Below, in pieces: positions 23,811 through 35,283 of a stretch of DNA of 64,000 nt (within the stretch, counting starts at the first letter, position 1; the number at the start of each line of letters is the position of its first letter). The notes under the pieces were generated by a model that was not told the origin of the DNA, searched no databases, and was given only the letters and a program-made list of their open reading frames with translations. The stretch is taken from contig NC_056762.1 in NCBI RefSeq assembly GCF_018687715.1, positions 20,783,364-20,847,363 on the forward strand. The letters are read 5' to 3'. The translations under genes and the position numbers were made by a program. The stretch is from Carya illinoinensis. Taxonomy: Eukaryota > Streptophyta > Magnoliopsida > Fagales > Juglandaceae.

Positions 23811-24999
23811 CACCCCCCAACTAGCTCTTTGCTAGTCTCTAGCAAAAAGAGTGAAAGAATTCATGCAAAGGTGAGATTACCAAATACAATTTCAGAAAAT
23901 CCAAGAATCAAATGCTATGAAATAAACTTGTTGAGTTTAAGAACATTGGAGATAGATTAATATGAATTTTGTATCAACTGAGAGATTTATACACCATTTA
24001 GTTAATCAACCAAGGGAATTACATGTAACAAAGCTTGCTTTCTTTCAAGTGCATGGAAATGGAGTTAGAATTTCAAGATCGACTACCAAGAGACATTAAC
24101 AGTTTCAATCACAACAACCAATCTGAGAAAACCACATGGTCTTACTCTAATTCAAAACTATTGTAGTGGCGACTTTCACGCTATTACACTTTGAAAGGCG
24201 CCTACTTCTATTTTTTTTTTTCGTAAGGACCTCGGTAGTAGGCAGCCTTTTCCCCTACACAGATGTAATTTATGTTTTTAGATTTCCTAGTGGGGGAATC
24301 GGACCTATGAATGTGCGCCTACCCACACTTTCACAAGTCAGCCCTTACCACTAGTCTACCTAAAGGATTCTTCTCTTTTTTTTATTTTTTTATTTTTGAT
24401 CCCTGGCTTGTCCCTTTTCTCATTTAATTCATTTCAGATTTCTTCTTAAGCCATTAGGATATGGTTTATTAGAGTTTTAAACAATTGAAGTGTAAATCAA
24501 CCAACAATGACTCAATGTAGTCTTTCTAGGCCTTCTGGGTATGTGTTGTGTGTGTTTTAGCAAAACTTTTAACATCTTTCCCTTGGTTTAACAACTAAAT
24601 AAAATGGATAAATCCATCTTTTGACATATACTCTTATTTGCACTACATTCCACATGTTCTATGACCTCAACAAATCTCTCTCTCTCTCTCTTTTTTTTTT
24701 TTTTTTTAAGTGGACCAAAATATGTCTAAGGCATGCAAACAGAGAAATAAATTCTCTTCCACCCCCCAACTAGATTGTAGCATTGTCCTCAATGATGCAA
24801 GAGAAACGAAAGAATTTACACAAAGAGAGCAGTTAAGGGGCAAAACAACAAAAAGAAGAACCGAAAATTTAAAGAAAAACTGAAGAAAAGAGGAAAAGGA
24901 AGTACCTGGATAGCTTTGAAAGGAATGCAGCCAAAATAAAAAAATAAAAACTGAAGAACAAAAGAAAACAATGAAAAGATATGGATAGATCAAGAACCA
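23811..24999 (-). other. Athila 3' non-coding region with two polypurine-tract-like signals
   Basis: On the minus strand the sequence next to the LTR reads GTTGGGGGGTG immediately before TGATGAAGTG, a good polypurine tract at 23811-23820. A second G-run of the same type lies at about 24760-24768, preceded on the minus strand by CATTGAGGACAAT (24782-24794). No envelope-like frame is present. A CT run plus poly-T lies at 24677-24708. Confidence 0.65.
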
Positions 25000-26007
25000 T
25001 CAATTAGGATCAAGCAAATGTAGAGTAGATTCCTCAGGTGCAAAGTTAGAAATAAAAGGCTTGAGCCTTTGACCATTAACCTTAAAAATGCTACCATTGA
25101 TAGGATTCATTATCTCTATAGCACCATGAGGAAAAACAGTTTGTACCACATAAGGCCCACTCCATCGAGACCTTAACTTACCAGGGAACAAGTGTAACCG
25201 AGAGTTGTACAATAACACTTTTTGATTAGACTCAAAAGTCTTACGTTGGATGTGTTTGTCATGGAAGTTCTTCATTCTTTCTTTGGACAACTTAGAGTTG
25301 TTGTAGGCATCCATCCTCAACTCATCCAACTCAGACAACTGCAATTTTCTCACACAACCAGCTTTATCAATGTTAAAATTGCATTGCTTAATGGCCCAAT
25401 ACGCTCTATGTTCCAACTCTACAGGCAAATGGCAAGCCTTACCATACACTAGTCTATATGGAGACATGCCCAAAATGGTTTTAAAGGCTGTTCTATAAGC
25501 CCACAAGGCCTCAGACAATCTCAAAGACCAATCCTTCCTGTTTGGGTTAACTGTTTTTTCAAGAATGTTTTTAATCTCCCTATTTGCTAGTTCAGCTTGT
25601 CCATTGGTTTGAGGATGATAGGGAGTAGAGATTTTGTGATGGATACCATACTTCTTCATTAAGGCGGAGAAATGCTTGTTACAAAAGTGGGTGCCATTAT
25701 CACTGATTATAACTTTGGGCATGCCAAACCTTGCAAAAATGTTTTCTTTCAAAAATTTTAAAACAACTTGATGATCATTAGATTTGTAAGGGACAGCCTC
25801 AACCCACTTAGAAACATAGTCAACGGCAAGCAAAATGTATAAATAGCCATAAGAAGAAGGAGATGGTCCCATAAAATCTATCCCCCAACAATCAAAAATT
25901 TCAATCACTAGTATGGGTTGCATAGGCATCATATTTCTCCTAGTGATTCCTCCTAATTTCTGACAAGGTTCACAAGTTTTACAAAAACTAAAGGCATCCT
26001 TGAACAT
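25000..26007 (-). pseudogene. Athila integrase (core and C-terminal region)
   Basis: The integrase would insert the cDNA into the genome. The 335-residue open frame begins just after an in-frame TAG (26016-26014, probably a former Trp codon). The C-x2-C half of the HHCC zinc site is at residues 12-15. The catalytic triad is intact: D44 in GIDFMG, D103 in SDNGTHF and E139 in [10 protein letters not shown]. The D-to-E spacing of 35 intervening residues is the classic D-D-35-E. The C-terminal region (residues about 255-310) reads [13 protein letters not shown] and [10 protein letters not shown]. No chromodomain is seen, as expected for Athila. The frame stays open to its stop at 25000, but it is cut off from the polyprotein upstream. 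Confidence 0.9.
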
Positions 26008-26013
26008 GGTTGG

Positions 26014-26715
26014 CTAATAAAATCCACTTTGAAGAATTTTGGCCACTGTTTTGTGGGCTGAAAAATGTCCACCACAAGTTTCCATATGGCAAAAATTGAA
26101 GACACCAGAAATTTCATCATTGGGCACACACTTCCTAATGATTTGATCTGAACAATACTTGAAAAGGTAAGGATCATCATAGAAGAACGATCTCACCTCA
26201 TGCATGAATTTCTGTATATCTTGAGCGCTCCAATGAGGTGGTGTTTGTCCTGCCACCAAGAAATTTACTATATCAGCAAACCAAGGCAAATTTTCAACTA
26301 ACATAAGATGTTCATCAGGAAAAGAATCAAGAACAGGTGTCGGTTGTTCAGTTTCAGCAACTGTGAGCCTAGACAAATGGACGGCTACCACATTCTCTAC
26401 TCCTTTCTTGTCCTTGATGATAATATTAAACTCCTGGAGTAAAAGTATCCATCTAATCAACCTTGGTTTTGCATCTTTCTTTGTCAATAAATACTTGAGA
26501 GCTGCATGGTCAGTAAAGATGACTATAGGAGAACCAAGAATATATGCACGAAACTTCTCTAAAGCAAATACCACAGCAAGTAATTCTTTTTCAGTAGTAG
26601 AATAATTTTTTTGAGCAAAATTTAAAATTTTACTTGCATAGTAAATAACATAAGGAAGTTTGTTCCTACGCTGTCCAAGAACAGCTCCTATAGCAAAATC
26701 ACTTGCATCACACAT
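26014..26715 (-). pseudogene. Athila RNase H and integrase zinc-binding region
   Basis: RNase H would remove the RNA template. The segment opens MCDASDFAIGAVLGQ, with the first catalytic Asp at residue 3. STTEKELLAVVFALEKF supplies the Glu and FTDHAALKYLL the second Asp. After a linker, residues near 210-230 read CHMETCGGHFSAHKTVAKIL, the His half of the integrase HHCC site. The frame ends in TAG after SGFY. Upstream an in-frame TGA (26736-26734) separates it from RT. Both stops replace positions that are Trp in the family, so each is a single G-to-A type change. Confidence 0.88.
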
Positions 26716-26733
26716 GATTTCAAAAGAAAGTGA

Positions 26734-27726
26734 TCAATCAGGAGGTTGAAGAATAGGGGCAGCAGTTAGCAAAGTTTTAAGCCGACAAAAAGCTTCTTGA
26801 CACTCGGGTGTCCAATCAAATTTTACATCATTCATCAATAGCTTACATAGAGGCTTAGAAGTAGAGCTAAAGCCTTTGATATATCTCTTATAAAAACCCA
26901 CATGCCCAAGAAAAGATCTAATGTCTTTTATTGACTTAGGTATAGGAAGTTTAGAAATCAACTCAATTTTTGCTCTATCTACTTCAAGTCCTCTAGATGA
27001 AACAATATGTCCCAGAACAATGCCTTGTTGTACCATGAAATGGCACTTCTCCCAATTAAGCAGCAATTGCTTCTCTTCACACCTGACCAAAACAGCTTGT
27101 AAATTGGTTAAACAACTCTCAAATGAATCACCAAATACAGAAAAATCATCCATAAACACTTTTAGAGTGTTCTCAATCATGTCACTAAAGATGCTAAGCA
27201 TGCATCTTTGAAAAGTTGCTAGTGCATTGCATAAACCAAAAGGCATTCTCCTAAAAGCAAAAGTACCAAAAGGACAAGTAAAGGTGGTCTTTTCTTGATC
27301 CTCTGGTGCTATTTCTAATTGATAGTAACCGGAGAATCCATCTAAGAAACAAAAAAAGGCATGTCCAGCAACTTTTTCTAACACTTGATCAAGAAAAGGC
27401 AAAGGAAAATGATCTTTCCTAGCGGCAGCATTCAACTTCCTATAATCTATACACACGCGCCAACCAGTAGGAATCATCGTAGGAATCGATTCATTTTGTT
27501 CATTTTTAACAATGGTAAGCCCGGATTTTTTTGGAACTACATGAATGGGACTTACCCACTTGCTATCCGAGATGGGGTAAATGATACCCACATCAAGCAA
27601 TTTCAACACCTCACCTTTAACCACTTCCTTCATTGTGGGATTCAACCTTCTTTGCATTTCCCTAGGAGGCTTTGCTTCATCTTCTAAATAAATCCCATGG
27701 GTACACTTCAGCCATTGTCCACCCAA
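26734..27726 (-). pseudogene. Athila reverse transcriptase
   Basis: RT makes cDNA from element RNA. The 330-residue frame covers the RT domain: VCIDYRKLNAAARKDHFPLP, then FLDGFSGYYQLEI with the first catalytic Asp, FGLCNALATFQRCM, and the active site F-M-D-D at 27145-27156, intact. GLEVDRAKIELISKLP and DIRSFLGHVGFYKRYIKGFS mark the connection region. Its N-terminal end overlaps the upstream gag-protease frame by 50 bp in another frame, which reveals a frameshift near 27700. Its 3' end is the TGA at 26736-26734. Confidence 0.9.
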
Positions 27727-29776
27727 TAGACTTTTTATGCTTCTTAAGGACCTCTAGCAATTTATCTTCTTGTTCACTAGTTAAGTGAGAAGAAATTACC
27801 ATAGGGAAGATGCTTTGTGGTCCTAAGAAAGCATACTTCAACTCCAATGGAAGAGGTTTGAAGTCCAAAGTTGGGGATTGCTCCTCTGAAGGCTTGAGGG
27901 TTGATGTCAATGGTGGAAGTTGCTCAAATTTTGGCCTCCATGGTGGTGTAACTTGCTGACCTATTGAGGAAACAAGAGATGAGTTATTAACATTATCAAA
28001 TATTTTCAAATCTTCTTCAAATTCCTCTAAAGAATCAATAAGTTGAAAGTAATGTGCAGAGTTTTCATCAATGAAATTTTCCAGCAAATTCACTTCATGA
28101 ACTTCTTCAACTTCTTGCGGTTGCCTGCAAAGATTAAAAATATTTAGCTCCAAGGTCATATTTCCAAAACTCAACTTTAAAACTCCACTTCTACAATTTA
28201 TGAGTGCATTAGAAGTAGCCAAGAAGGGTCTTCCTAAGATAATAGGTGCTTGGAAAGTAGAATGATTAATCAATTGCATGTCGAGTACGACAAAGTCTAC
28301 TGGATAGTAGAATTTGTCTACTTGAACCAAAACATCTTCCACAACACCCCTAGGAATCTTAATAGACCTATCAGCCAACTGCAATATGATAGAAGTAGAT
28401 TTTAACTCACCAAATCTAAGCTGAATATAAACATTATAAGGCAATAAGTTCACACTTGAACCTAAGTCTAATAATGCTTGGCCTATTTTTGAGCTCCCTA
28501 TCATGCAAACTATGGTAGGGGATCCTGGGTCCTTGTATTTGGGAGGAGTGTTGGTTTGGATAATAGCACTAACTTGCTCAGTAAGAAAAGCTTTCTTTTG
28601 CACATTCAATTTTCTTTTTACGGTACATAAATCCTTTAAAAATTTAGCATAGGTAGGAATCTGTTGAATAGCATCTAACAATGGTATATTTATCCTAACT
28701 TGCTTAAAAATTTCAAGAATTTCAGCGTGATGCTTATCTTTGTGCAAAGGGGCTAACCTTTGAGGAAAAGGTGCAAGTGTAGTGCTTGGGACACTTTCAG
28801 ATTTCAAATGATCATGTTCCTCATTTTCAAAAGGAGGTTTAGAAGTGTTACCATTCTTTTCTACCTTTTGAGCTGGAATGCCAATCACCTTACCACTTCT
28901 CAAGATTGTAATAGCCTTGACTTGCTTGACATTTGAATCTCCTGCCATATTTTGAAATTGGTGGTTTTGACCTTGGGGATTAGGCTGAGATTGTGCAGGA
29001 AACTTCCCTTTCTCTTGAGCACTCATGGTTGTAGTCAACCTTGTGACTGACCCACGAATCTCAGCAATGGCATGTGAATTTTGACTGTTGATAGCAGCTT
29101 GAATTTGCATGAATTGCTGAAAATTGGTGGACAGCTGCTGGAAGTTGGTGGATAATTGCTGAAAATTATCTTCAAGGTTCTTTTTCTGGGCTGGCACCAT
29201 GTGGTTGGCATATTGAGATGGTCTTGGACCTCTTGGGGTAGTGTAGGGTACAATTTGTGAAAGACCAGCTATGTTGGGTGCAGGTAAAGCAGCTTGTTCA
29301 CCCCTCCAACTGAAATTAGGGTGATTTCTCCATCCCGAATTGTAGGTGTTGGAATAAGGACCTGAAAAAGATTTAGCAACCATATTAACAGCATTAGATT
29401 GATCCAAAAGAACTTCTTTAAAAGCTGGAATGGTTGGGCAATCATTAGTTGAATGCCCTTGGCCTTTACAAATATTACAGCTCAAGGTAATCTGAGGTAC
29501 AGCTTGTACTTCATTCACTTTCTTTAGTTCTATGGTTTCTAATTTCTTAGAAATCATAGCCAACCTAGCATTCAAATCATCTACTTCTCTCAGATTATAT
29601 TTCCCACCCCCTGAAATTGTCCTTGAACTTTCCGACCTATCATGAACATCAGATGTATCCCATGATTGTGCATTTTCAGCTAGATAATCAAAATATTCAA
29701 AGGCTTCCTCAGGTTCTTTGTTAAAAAACGCTCCATTACACATGGTCTCCACAAATTGTCTCATTTTTAGTTGCAA
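27677..29776 (-). pseudogene. Athila gag C-terminal part, zinc knuckle and protease
   Basis: This 699-residue frame continues gag after an in-frame TGA at 29854-29852. It holds the nucleocapsid CCHC knuckle CNICKGQGHSTNDC (29438-29479) and three FQQLSTN repeats near residues 203-222. A basic linker with TILRSGKVIG follows, then the retropepsin-like protease with D-L-G-S-S at 28454-28468. DLGSS replaces the usual D-S/T-G but is normal for Athila. A linker enters the RT N-terminus (LTSEQEDKLLEVLKKHKKSI) before the frameshift near 27700. Family members make gag-pol as one long polyprotein, so this frame plus its neighbours is one broken gene. Confidence 0.9.
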
Positions 29777-29851
29777 CCCCTCATAAAAAAAACTAATGAC
29801 CCTCCAATTCTCATATCCATGATGAGGACATGCATTTAAAAGGTCTTTGAA

Positions 29852-30430
29852 TCATTCCCAACAATGATAAAATGTTTCCACATCCTTTTGGCCAAAATTC
29901 ATAATCTGTCTTTTCAAGGCATTGGTTCTATGCATGGGAAAAAACTTCTTTAAAAATTCAGTTTGCATTTCTTGCCAAGTCCCAATGGATCTTGGTCTTA
30001 AGGAATTCAACCATGTCTTAGCCTTGTCTTTTAAGGAAAATGGAAATAGTTTCAATCTTATGACTTCATCAGTGCATGTTCTATCCATGAATGTGGAACA
30101 CACTTCTTCAAACTCTTTGATATGCAAATAGGGGTTTTCAGATTCCATACTATGAAAGTGTGGTAACAATGGAATTATTCCGGGTTTGAAATTAAAAGCA
30201 TTTGCATTAATAGGTAAAATGATGCAAGAAGGTGTGCTAGTCCTAATAGGCTGAAGATATTCTCTAAGAGTCCTGTTTGGATTCTCCACTTCCCTATCAT
30301 GATGCTCATTTTCAGCCATGATGCTATCAGTATCTGATGATGATTCAACAGAAGATGATGCAGAGCTAAAAGATGTCAATGATTCTGTCCTAAACAGTCG
30401 AGATGTATGGTCTCTAGTCCAACCAGTCAT
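29852..30430 (-). pseudogene. Athila gag N-terminal (capsid) part
   Basis: The start is the ATG at 30430, about 145 bp inside the PBS. The 192 residues begin with a Ser-rich leader. The capsid region follows (HFHSMESENPYLHIKEFEEV, then LKDKAKTWLNSLRPRSIGTW and FFPMHRTNALKRQI) and matches the defective sister element at 15770-16111. The frame ends at TGA 29854-29852 after YHCWE. Translation beyond it continues as FKDLLNACPHHGYENW in the same frame, so a single stop splits gag; CGA-to-TGA would explain it. Confidence 0.88.
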
Positions 30431-30573
30431 ACAAACAAGAGCAGATAATCAAAGAACATGAAAAATAAACAGAGAGAAGGGAAAAAGATTAGATGTCACC
30501 CAGGCTGTGAAAAGGTTCACAGTTCCACAATGTCCTCTCAGCAGTAGAGGAATGCTCTAATAAGCACTAGTTG

Positions 30574-30591
30574 TCCCCGGCAACGGTGCCA
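30574..30591 (-). other. Primer binding site, Athila type
   Basis: The minus strand reads TGGCACCGTTGCCGGGGA, six bases inside the LTR boundary at 30598. It is almost identical to the TGGCGCCGTTGCCGGGGA site attributed to tRNA-Asp in the Athila group. Confidence 0.82.
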
Positions 30592-30597
30592 AAAACT

Positions 30598-32796
30598 TGA
30601 CTCGTGGTCGAATGTGCTTCCAAGTGTAGAAGTGTCAAGTTGTATCAAGGATAAATCCAGAATCGTATTCCACAGGGACAATGGGTTATCAAAGCGTATA
30701 AGAGATTTGTGAGTAACAAATGAATCAAGTATGAGTGATGAAAATAAAATTCAAATGCAATGAAAAAAAGATAATCGAAGTTGAAATTAGAGTTTCTTAA
30801 GAAAAACAAATTAACGAACACTTGGGTTGGGTATGAGACTCTCTTTATTTTGGATTCTAGATAATTATCTCGATTACCAATCCAGTCAAGGCATTGATAA
30901 ACGGAAGATAAAAAGCTAAGCTCAAGTTTTGCAATATTTTCCTAAGGGATTCTCTATTTTACTAGTCAAACACACATTAACAAACAACTGAGAGAGGTCT
31001 TGATAGTTTTCAAGCTAGTAATATAGAGTGATCATCATTTATCAATAAAATATTGCACTATACTAGAATCCAAAACAAATCAAGCTTCATTCCACAACCC
31101 AAGCTTCAAAAATTAGCTACGCATGATAATTCTAACAACAAAGGTAAGTCTAAGATGAGTGATGAAAAAATATGAAAGCAAAAGAAATCTAAAATAAAAT
31201 AAGCCGAAAGCCAAAAATTAACCAAGAAGAAAACCACCTCCAAAATGCTAGACGAAAGAAAAATGTAAAGAAGAAAAACAGGAAAAGAAATAAAATTAAA
31301 AACTCTCAACTACCACATTACTATCCGTATATTGGAAAAGCCAAATTGAATCCTTCCAAAAACAGTCACCTGCCTCCTTACAGAAAAGAGCAAAGAAATT
31401 AAAACTCAGCTACACTCTACTCCCTAGAACTAAACGAAAAAAACAAGAAAGTGAAGGTAAAAAAAAACAAAACCATCTGTTTTCTGCTAAACGAAAAAGG
31501 AAAGAAAAATAAAACTAGCCTACTCTACTGTCCAGGTCTGGAACCGAAAGAAGAATGAAAATAAAAACAAAACCAGCTGCTTCTCTGTCTAAACAAATGA
31601 AAGGAAAATAACAACTCCAAGCTAAGCTACTGTTGTAGCCGATATTGACAACCTCCAGCCATGAAGACCAAAAGGCCAAACGAAATAAGTGCAGAAAAAT
31701 GAAAACAACCGCCCAAGCTTAAAGCAAAGAAAGAAAATAAATCCTAGACTACCCCCCTCTACTGTTTTCCAGCTTAAACGAAAAAAATAAGCAAAAATGA
31801 AAGAAAAAACTAACAACTCAAAAACTAAGCTACTGAACTGTATGAAAACAAAGCAAGAATACTCCAAAACTGAGCTACTCTCCCTGCTGCTGCTGCCTCC
31901 AGCTAAATAAATAGCTGATCCCCTTCTTCTCCTGCAACGTGCATGTGCATGGTTCTGTTTTTGGTCCAGCACATGATTCCGTTGCTTTCTTGCATGCTGT
32001 CTATGTGGGTTTGTTGTTGCACGTTCATCTGTGAGTTCCAGCATCCTGCTGTCTTCAACGTGAGTTTCTTTCTGCATGTGTATTGCATGTGTGAGTTGGT
32101 TTTCATGTTTGAGTCCGAATGAGTATTCTGCTGTATGTGTGAGTTGTTGTCACGTTTGAGGCTGCTGTCTGCTATGTTTGCACTTTTCTGCATGTGTGAG
32201 TCTACTGTAATGTGCAGCGTGTGTGAGCTAGTGTTCTGTCTGAAGGCTGGTCTTTTTTTTTTCTTTTCTTCTACTGACCTGCTGCACGTCCGAGTGTCTG
32301 CTGCATGTGTATTGTATGTGTGAGTCTCTTTCTGCATGTGTATGTGCTCCTTCATGTGTGCATGTGTGAATCCGGCTGAGTGTCTTTTTGCTGCTGTACA
32401 GCGTGTGTGAGTGGGTGTGTCACTTTTCTGCATGTGTGTATTGCATGTGTGAGTCCGGCTGTGTGCTGTCAATGTGGTGCACGAGTGAGTTTGTTTGCTG
32501 TCCATGTGATGCTGCTTGTGTGAGTGTTCCTGCTCCACTCATAATCAATTCTTTTATTTCTTTATAGGTCCCACTCTTTCTTTCCTTCCATAAATGCCCT
32601 ATAATATATAAATGAAATGATATCATAGTTTAAGTATTTCAAGAGCAAATATTAGACTTTGATGTGCAAAATATTATCATCAATAAATTTTCATTAAGTG
32701 TTAAAATTTTGATGCATAATTAAGTGTTCAACCATTCTTTGATGTAATAAATCACTCACTAAAACAGCTTAATTATGCATTTCTAACACTTCATCA
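30598..32796 (-). repeat. Athila LTR (element 5' LTR), 2199 bp
   Basis: Termini TGACTC and TTCATCA match the other LTR. It is about 77 bp shorter, mainly from a deletion near 31015 and one fewer 32-bp unit (copies at 32465 and 32497). As in its partner, a stop-poor His/Thr/Gln-rich frame runs on the sense strand (32538-31903). Confidence 0.95.
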
Positions 32797-32801
32797 TCGT
32801 C
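32797..32801 (+). repeat. Target-site duplication TCGTC, right copy
   Basis: It follows TTCATCA at the LTR end and pairs with 21530-21534. Confidence 0.9.
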
Positions 32802-32834
32802 TTTGTTTTGTGGCTCTATCTTCATTGTCACCTT

Positions 32835-32835
<1 letters not shown>

Positions 32836-32918
<83 letters not shown>
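32836..32918. repeat. (CT)n microsatellite, second copy
   Basis: About 41 CT dinucleotides, followed by GTAGAAACCCTAGCC and GATCAAAGCG, related to the segment after 21435. Confidence 0.95.
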
Positions 32919-32920
<2 letters not shown>

Positions 32921-35275
32921 GTAGAAACCCTAGCCTCCTCTGCCGATCAAAGCGTCATTTTCATCCTCGTGTTGTCATTTTCATCCACGGGTATGTCTTG
33001 TTCTCTTTGTTTGTTTTGTTCTCTCTTTGTTGATTTTGAGTTTGTTTTGATGAGAATGTTTGAAATTTGGAGGAGTATTTTATGGGTTAGATCTGTATTG
33101 TTCTTATGAGTACGTTTGTTCTCTCTGTAATGGGGTGAAAATTTTTATGGGTTTGCTTGTTTTGTTCTATGTTTTGTTTTGGTTTGGAACCTGTCGGATG
33201 GGGTTTTTCTTGCTAGTTTATTTGGATTGCTCTGTAATGTAACCTTAACTTCAATGTGTGCTAGTTTTTTTTTGTTTTGTGTAGTTCTGGTGAACTGGGT
33301 CGATCTAGTGAACTAGATCTCTTTTTTGTGCTTGGAACTTGTCAAATGAGGTTTTTCTTGCTTTGTCAGATTTATCTGCACCTTGCTAACAATATGAAGT
33401 CTATTTTTGTAGATTTTTCTTGCGAACTCCATTGGGGAAATGGCAAATTGGAATATGTTTCGTGGTTTGGTGTTGAAGATGAAGGAAATATGTATAATGT
33501 TGAGTACACAACATGTGAACTTGGGATTCATATTTTTTGAAGTAGGATTCCTGTTCTTGAAAAACATTAGAAAAAATATAATTGGGGTTTCACTTATATA
33601 TTAGTTATTTGGTTTTATATAAAAAATTAGAAAAAATATAGTTATGGTTTTATATTTTTGTTATCTGTCATATGAGTTAATATAATGTGTTTTTTTATTA
33701 CTTGTTTAGTCCTATCCCTCCACGAGGAGCCATTAATTAGTTGATTGCTAGCTGATTTCTATTATTCCCTTTGCATTTCCTTGTTTAATATAATAGATGT
33801 GACTTCAAGTTTTGAAGATTTTAAATCAACCTAGTCCTTGTATTGTTGCAAACGAATTTGAGTATGTGTAATTACTAAGTATTGTTGCAACTATAACGAG
33901 GAAGAGAATAATATGGACTGGCTATTTAACATAAATGGTTATAATGTAGATCATTTGTTACTTTAGTCCTTACTCGCTTTGGAGTTATGGACCCTTATCT
34001 TATATTTGGCTGGCTTATGCCTAAATAGATGTTTGCTTGTGTTCATATTTGGTTGGCTTATGCCCAAATAAGTGTTTATCTCATGTAGACTATATGAGGG
34101 AATGGAATAGGTAGATTTTTAAGGGCAAGAGTTTCCATCAATAGAATTAAGTCTTGCTCTTTCATTCTTGTTTTTTTTTTGGATGTTGTTAGATGAAAGA
34201 AGGTTGTCATCTGCAATAGAATACTTTCGTATGCAGCCTGTATACCTTATTTATGATTATTTATAAGATGATATTTACTAATTAAGAAGTAAGATAATTT
34301 GCTAGTTCTATTGACCGTCATCTTCACCCAGCTGCATAACCTATAAAAAAAATCTTTACCCTGCTGCATGTGGGACACATCGGTTTAGTGATTGTTTTGA
34401 GGTTTCTTTAAGCTGTTACCATGGTGGATCTCTAACACTCAAAATAATCACACACCCACCATATTTACCATGATAGAATTCCTGAGCTCTGTGGCTTGTC
34501 ATTTTGGACAATTGTTTTTGACAGCATTCTTGTATTCGTTTGGTCCAAATATTGCTAGCTGCATTGTGGAATTTGTGGGTTGTTGTAAGGCTTACAAGCA
34601 ATATTTATTTAACTGATTTTCATGTGTTTTTCTTTATATATATTAATGTGCAAGGAGATGCCGTGGCATGTAATAGAAGCTCGACGTGCAAGGGGAGCAG
34701 TGAAGGAGATTTGGCAACAAGTAGTCCAAAAGCTCTTCCTAAACTAATGATCATCAATCAGGACAATGGCTTGTAATTTTGTGTTTTGTAATGTAATGTA
34801 TAAAATATCAAATAATGTAATATATATGTAGCAGTGAGTTGCATTATGTGTTGCATGTATTTTATATGATAAATATTGAATTTCCTTTTTTTTTTTTTTT
34901 AGTTACATTTAGTTGAAAAGATAAATAGTTGTTTTATAAATAAAAAATATGTTTTTAAATTACAATAGAATATAGGCTTCTAGATTTTTCTTTTTAAAAA
35001 AAGAAGCTTTTAAGACTTCTAGAATATAAGCTTTTAAATTACAATTAAAAATTTTTTAATAATAAAGACTTCGTTTAAGAAAAATAAAAAAATAAAATAA
35101 AACTAGGTAACCCCGGAACTCGGGTTCTGGATTATAAAAAACTCGGATACATCCGGGTTCTGAACCGTCTTATACCCCGTATATACCCGAGCCGGATTTC
35201 AGCCTGGATTTGCAATCCAAATTCCAGATCGGATATATCCGAATATCCTATTTGAAACCCAGATGAATAACCCTA
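32919..35275. other. Right interior of the hAT-like element, no gene recognised
   Basis: This is T-rich DNA with short frames only (for example 33277-33540 and 34540-34776), none resembling a known transposase or host protein. The final 170 bp hold GGGTT/AACCC-rich near-palindromic sequence like that at 21121-21300. Confidence 0.4.
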
Positions 35276-35283
35276 ATTTGTAC

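Larger units (their letters stand above)
21535..32796 (-). mobile_element. Complete Athila-like Ty3/Gypsy retrotransposon, minus strand
   Basis: The 11.26-kb element has two LTRs (21535-23810 and 30598-32796), a PBS (30574-30591), gag-protease-RT-RNase H-integrase in Gypsy order, a non-coding tail and a purine tract next to the 3' LTR. A perfect TCGTC duplication flanks it. LTRs read TGACTCGTGG...CACTTCATCA on the plus strand. The two LTRs are very similar by eye, with scattered substitutions and a roughly 70-bp indel, so insertion is not very recent. The coding region has three in-frame stops (29854, 26736, 26016) and at least one frameshift (near 27700). No envelope-like frame exists, because only about 1.2 kb separates integrase from the LTR. 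It sits inside a hAT-like element. Confidence 0.95.
21113..35275. mobile_element. hAT-like non-autonomous element interrupted by an Athila element
   Basis: Left end TAAAACTGTTCA and the reverse complement of the right end, TAGGGTTATTCA, agree at about 7 of 12 positions. Possible 8-bp duplications, GTTTGCAC (21105-21112) and ATTTGTAC (35276-35283), agree at 6 of 8. Both ends hold similar Gly/Pro-codon-like GGGTTT/AACCCGG repeats, a known style of plant hAT elements. Without the inserted Athila element it would be about 2.9 kb. Two CT microsatellites, each followed by a related CCTAG...GATCAAAG segment, suggest an internal duplication. No transposase is recognised. The ends are degenerate, so this is tentative. 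Confidence 0.4.

Noticed and set aside
32919..35275. Possible captured host gene in the hAT-like element (for example 33277-33540 or 34540-34776)
   Set aside because: Frames are short, codon patterns are unconvincing and I recognise no family. Left as unannotated interior.
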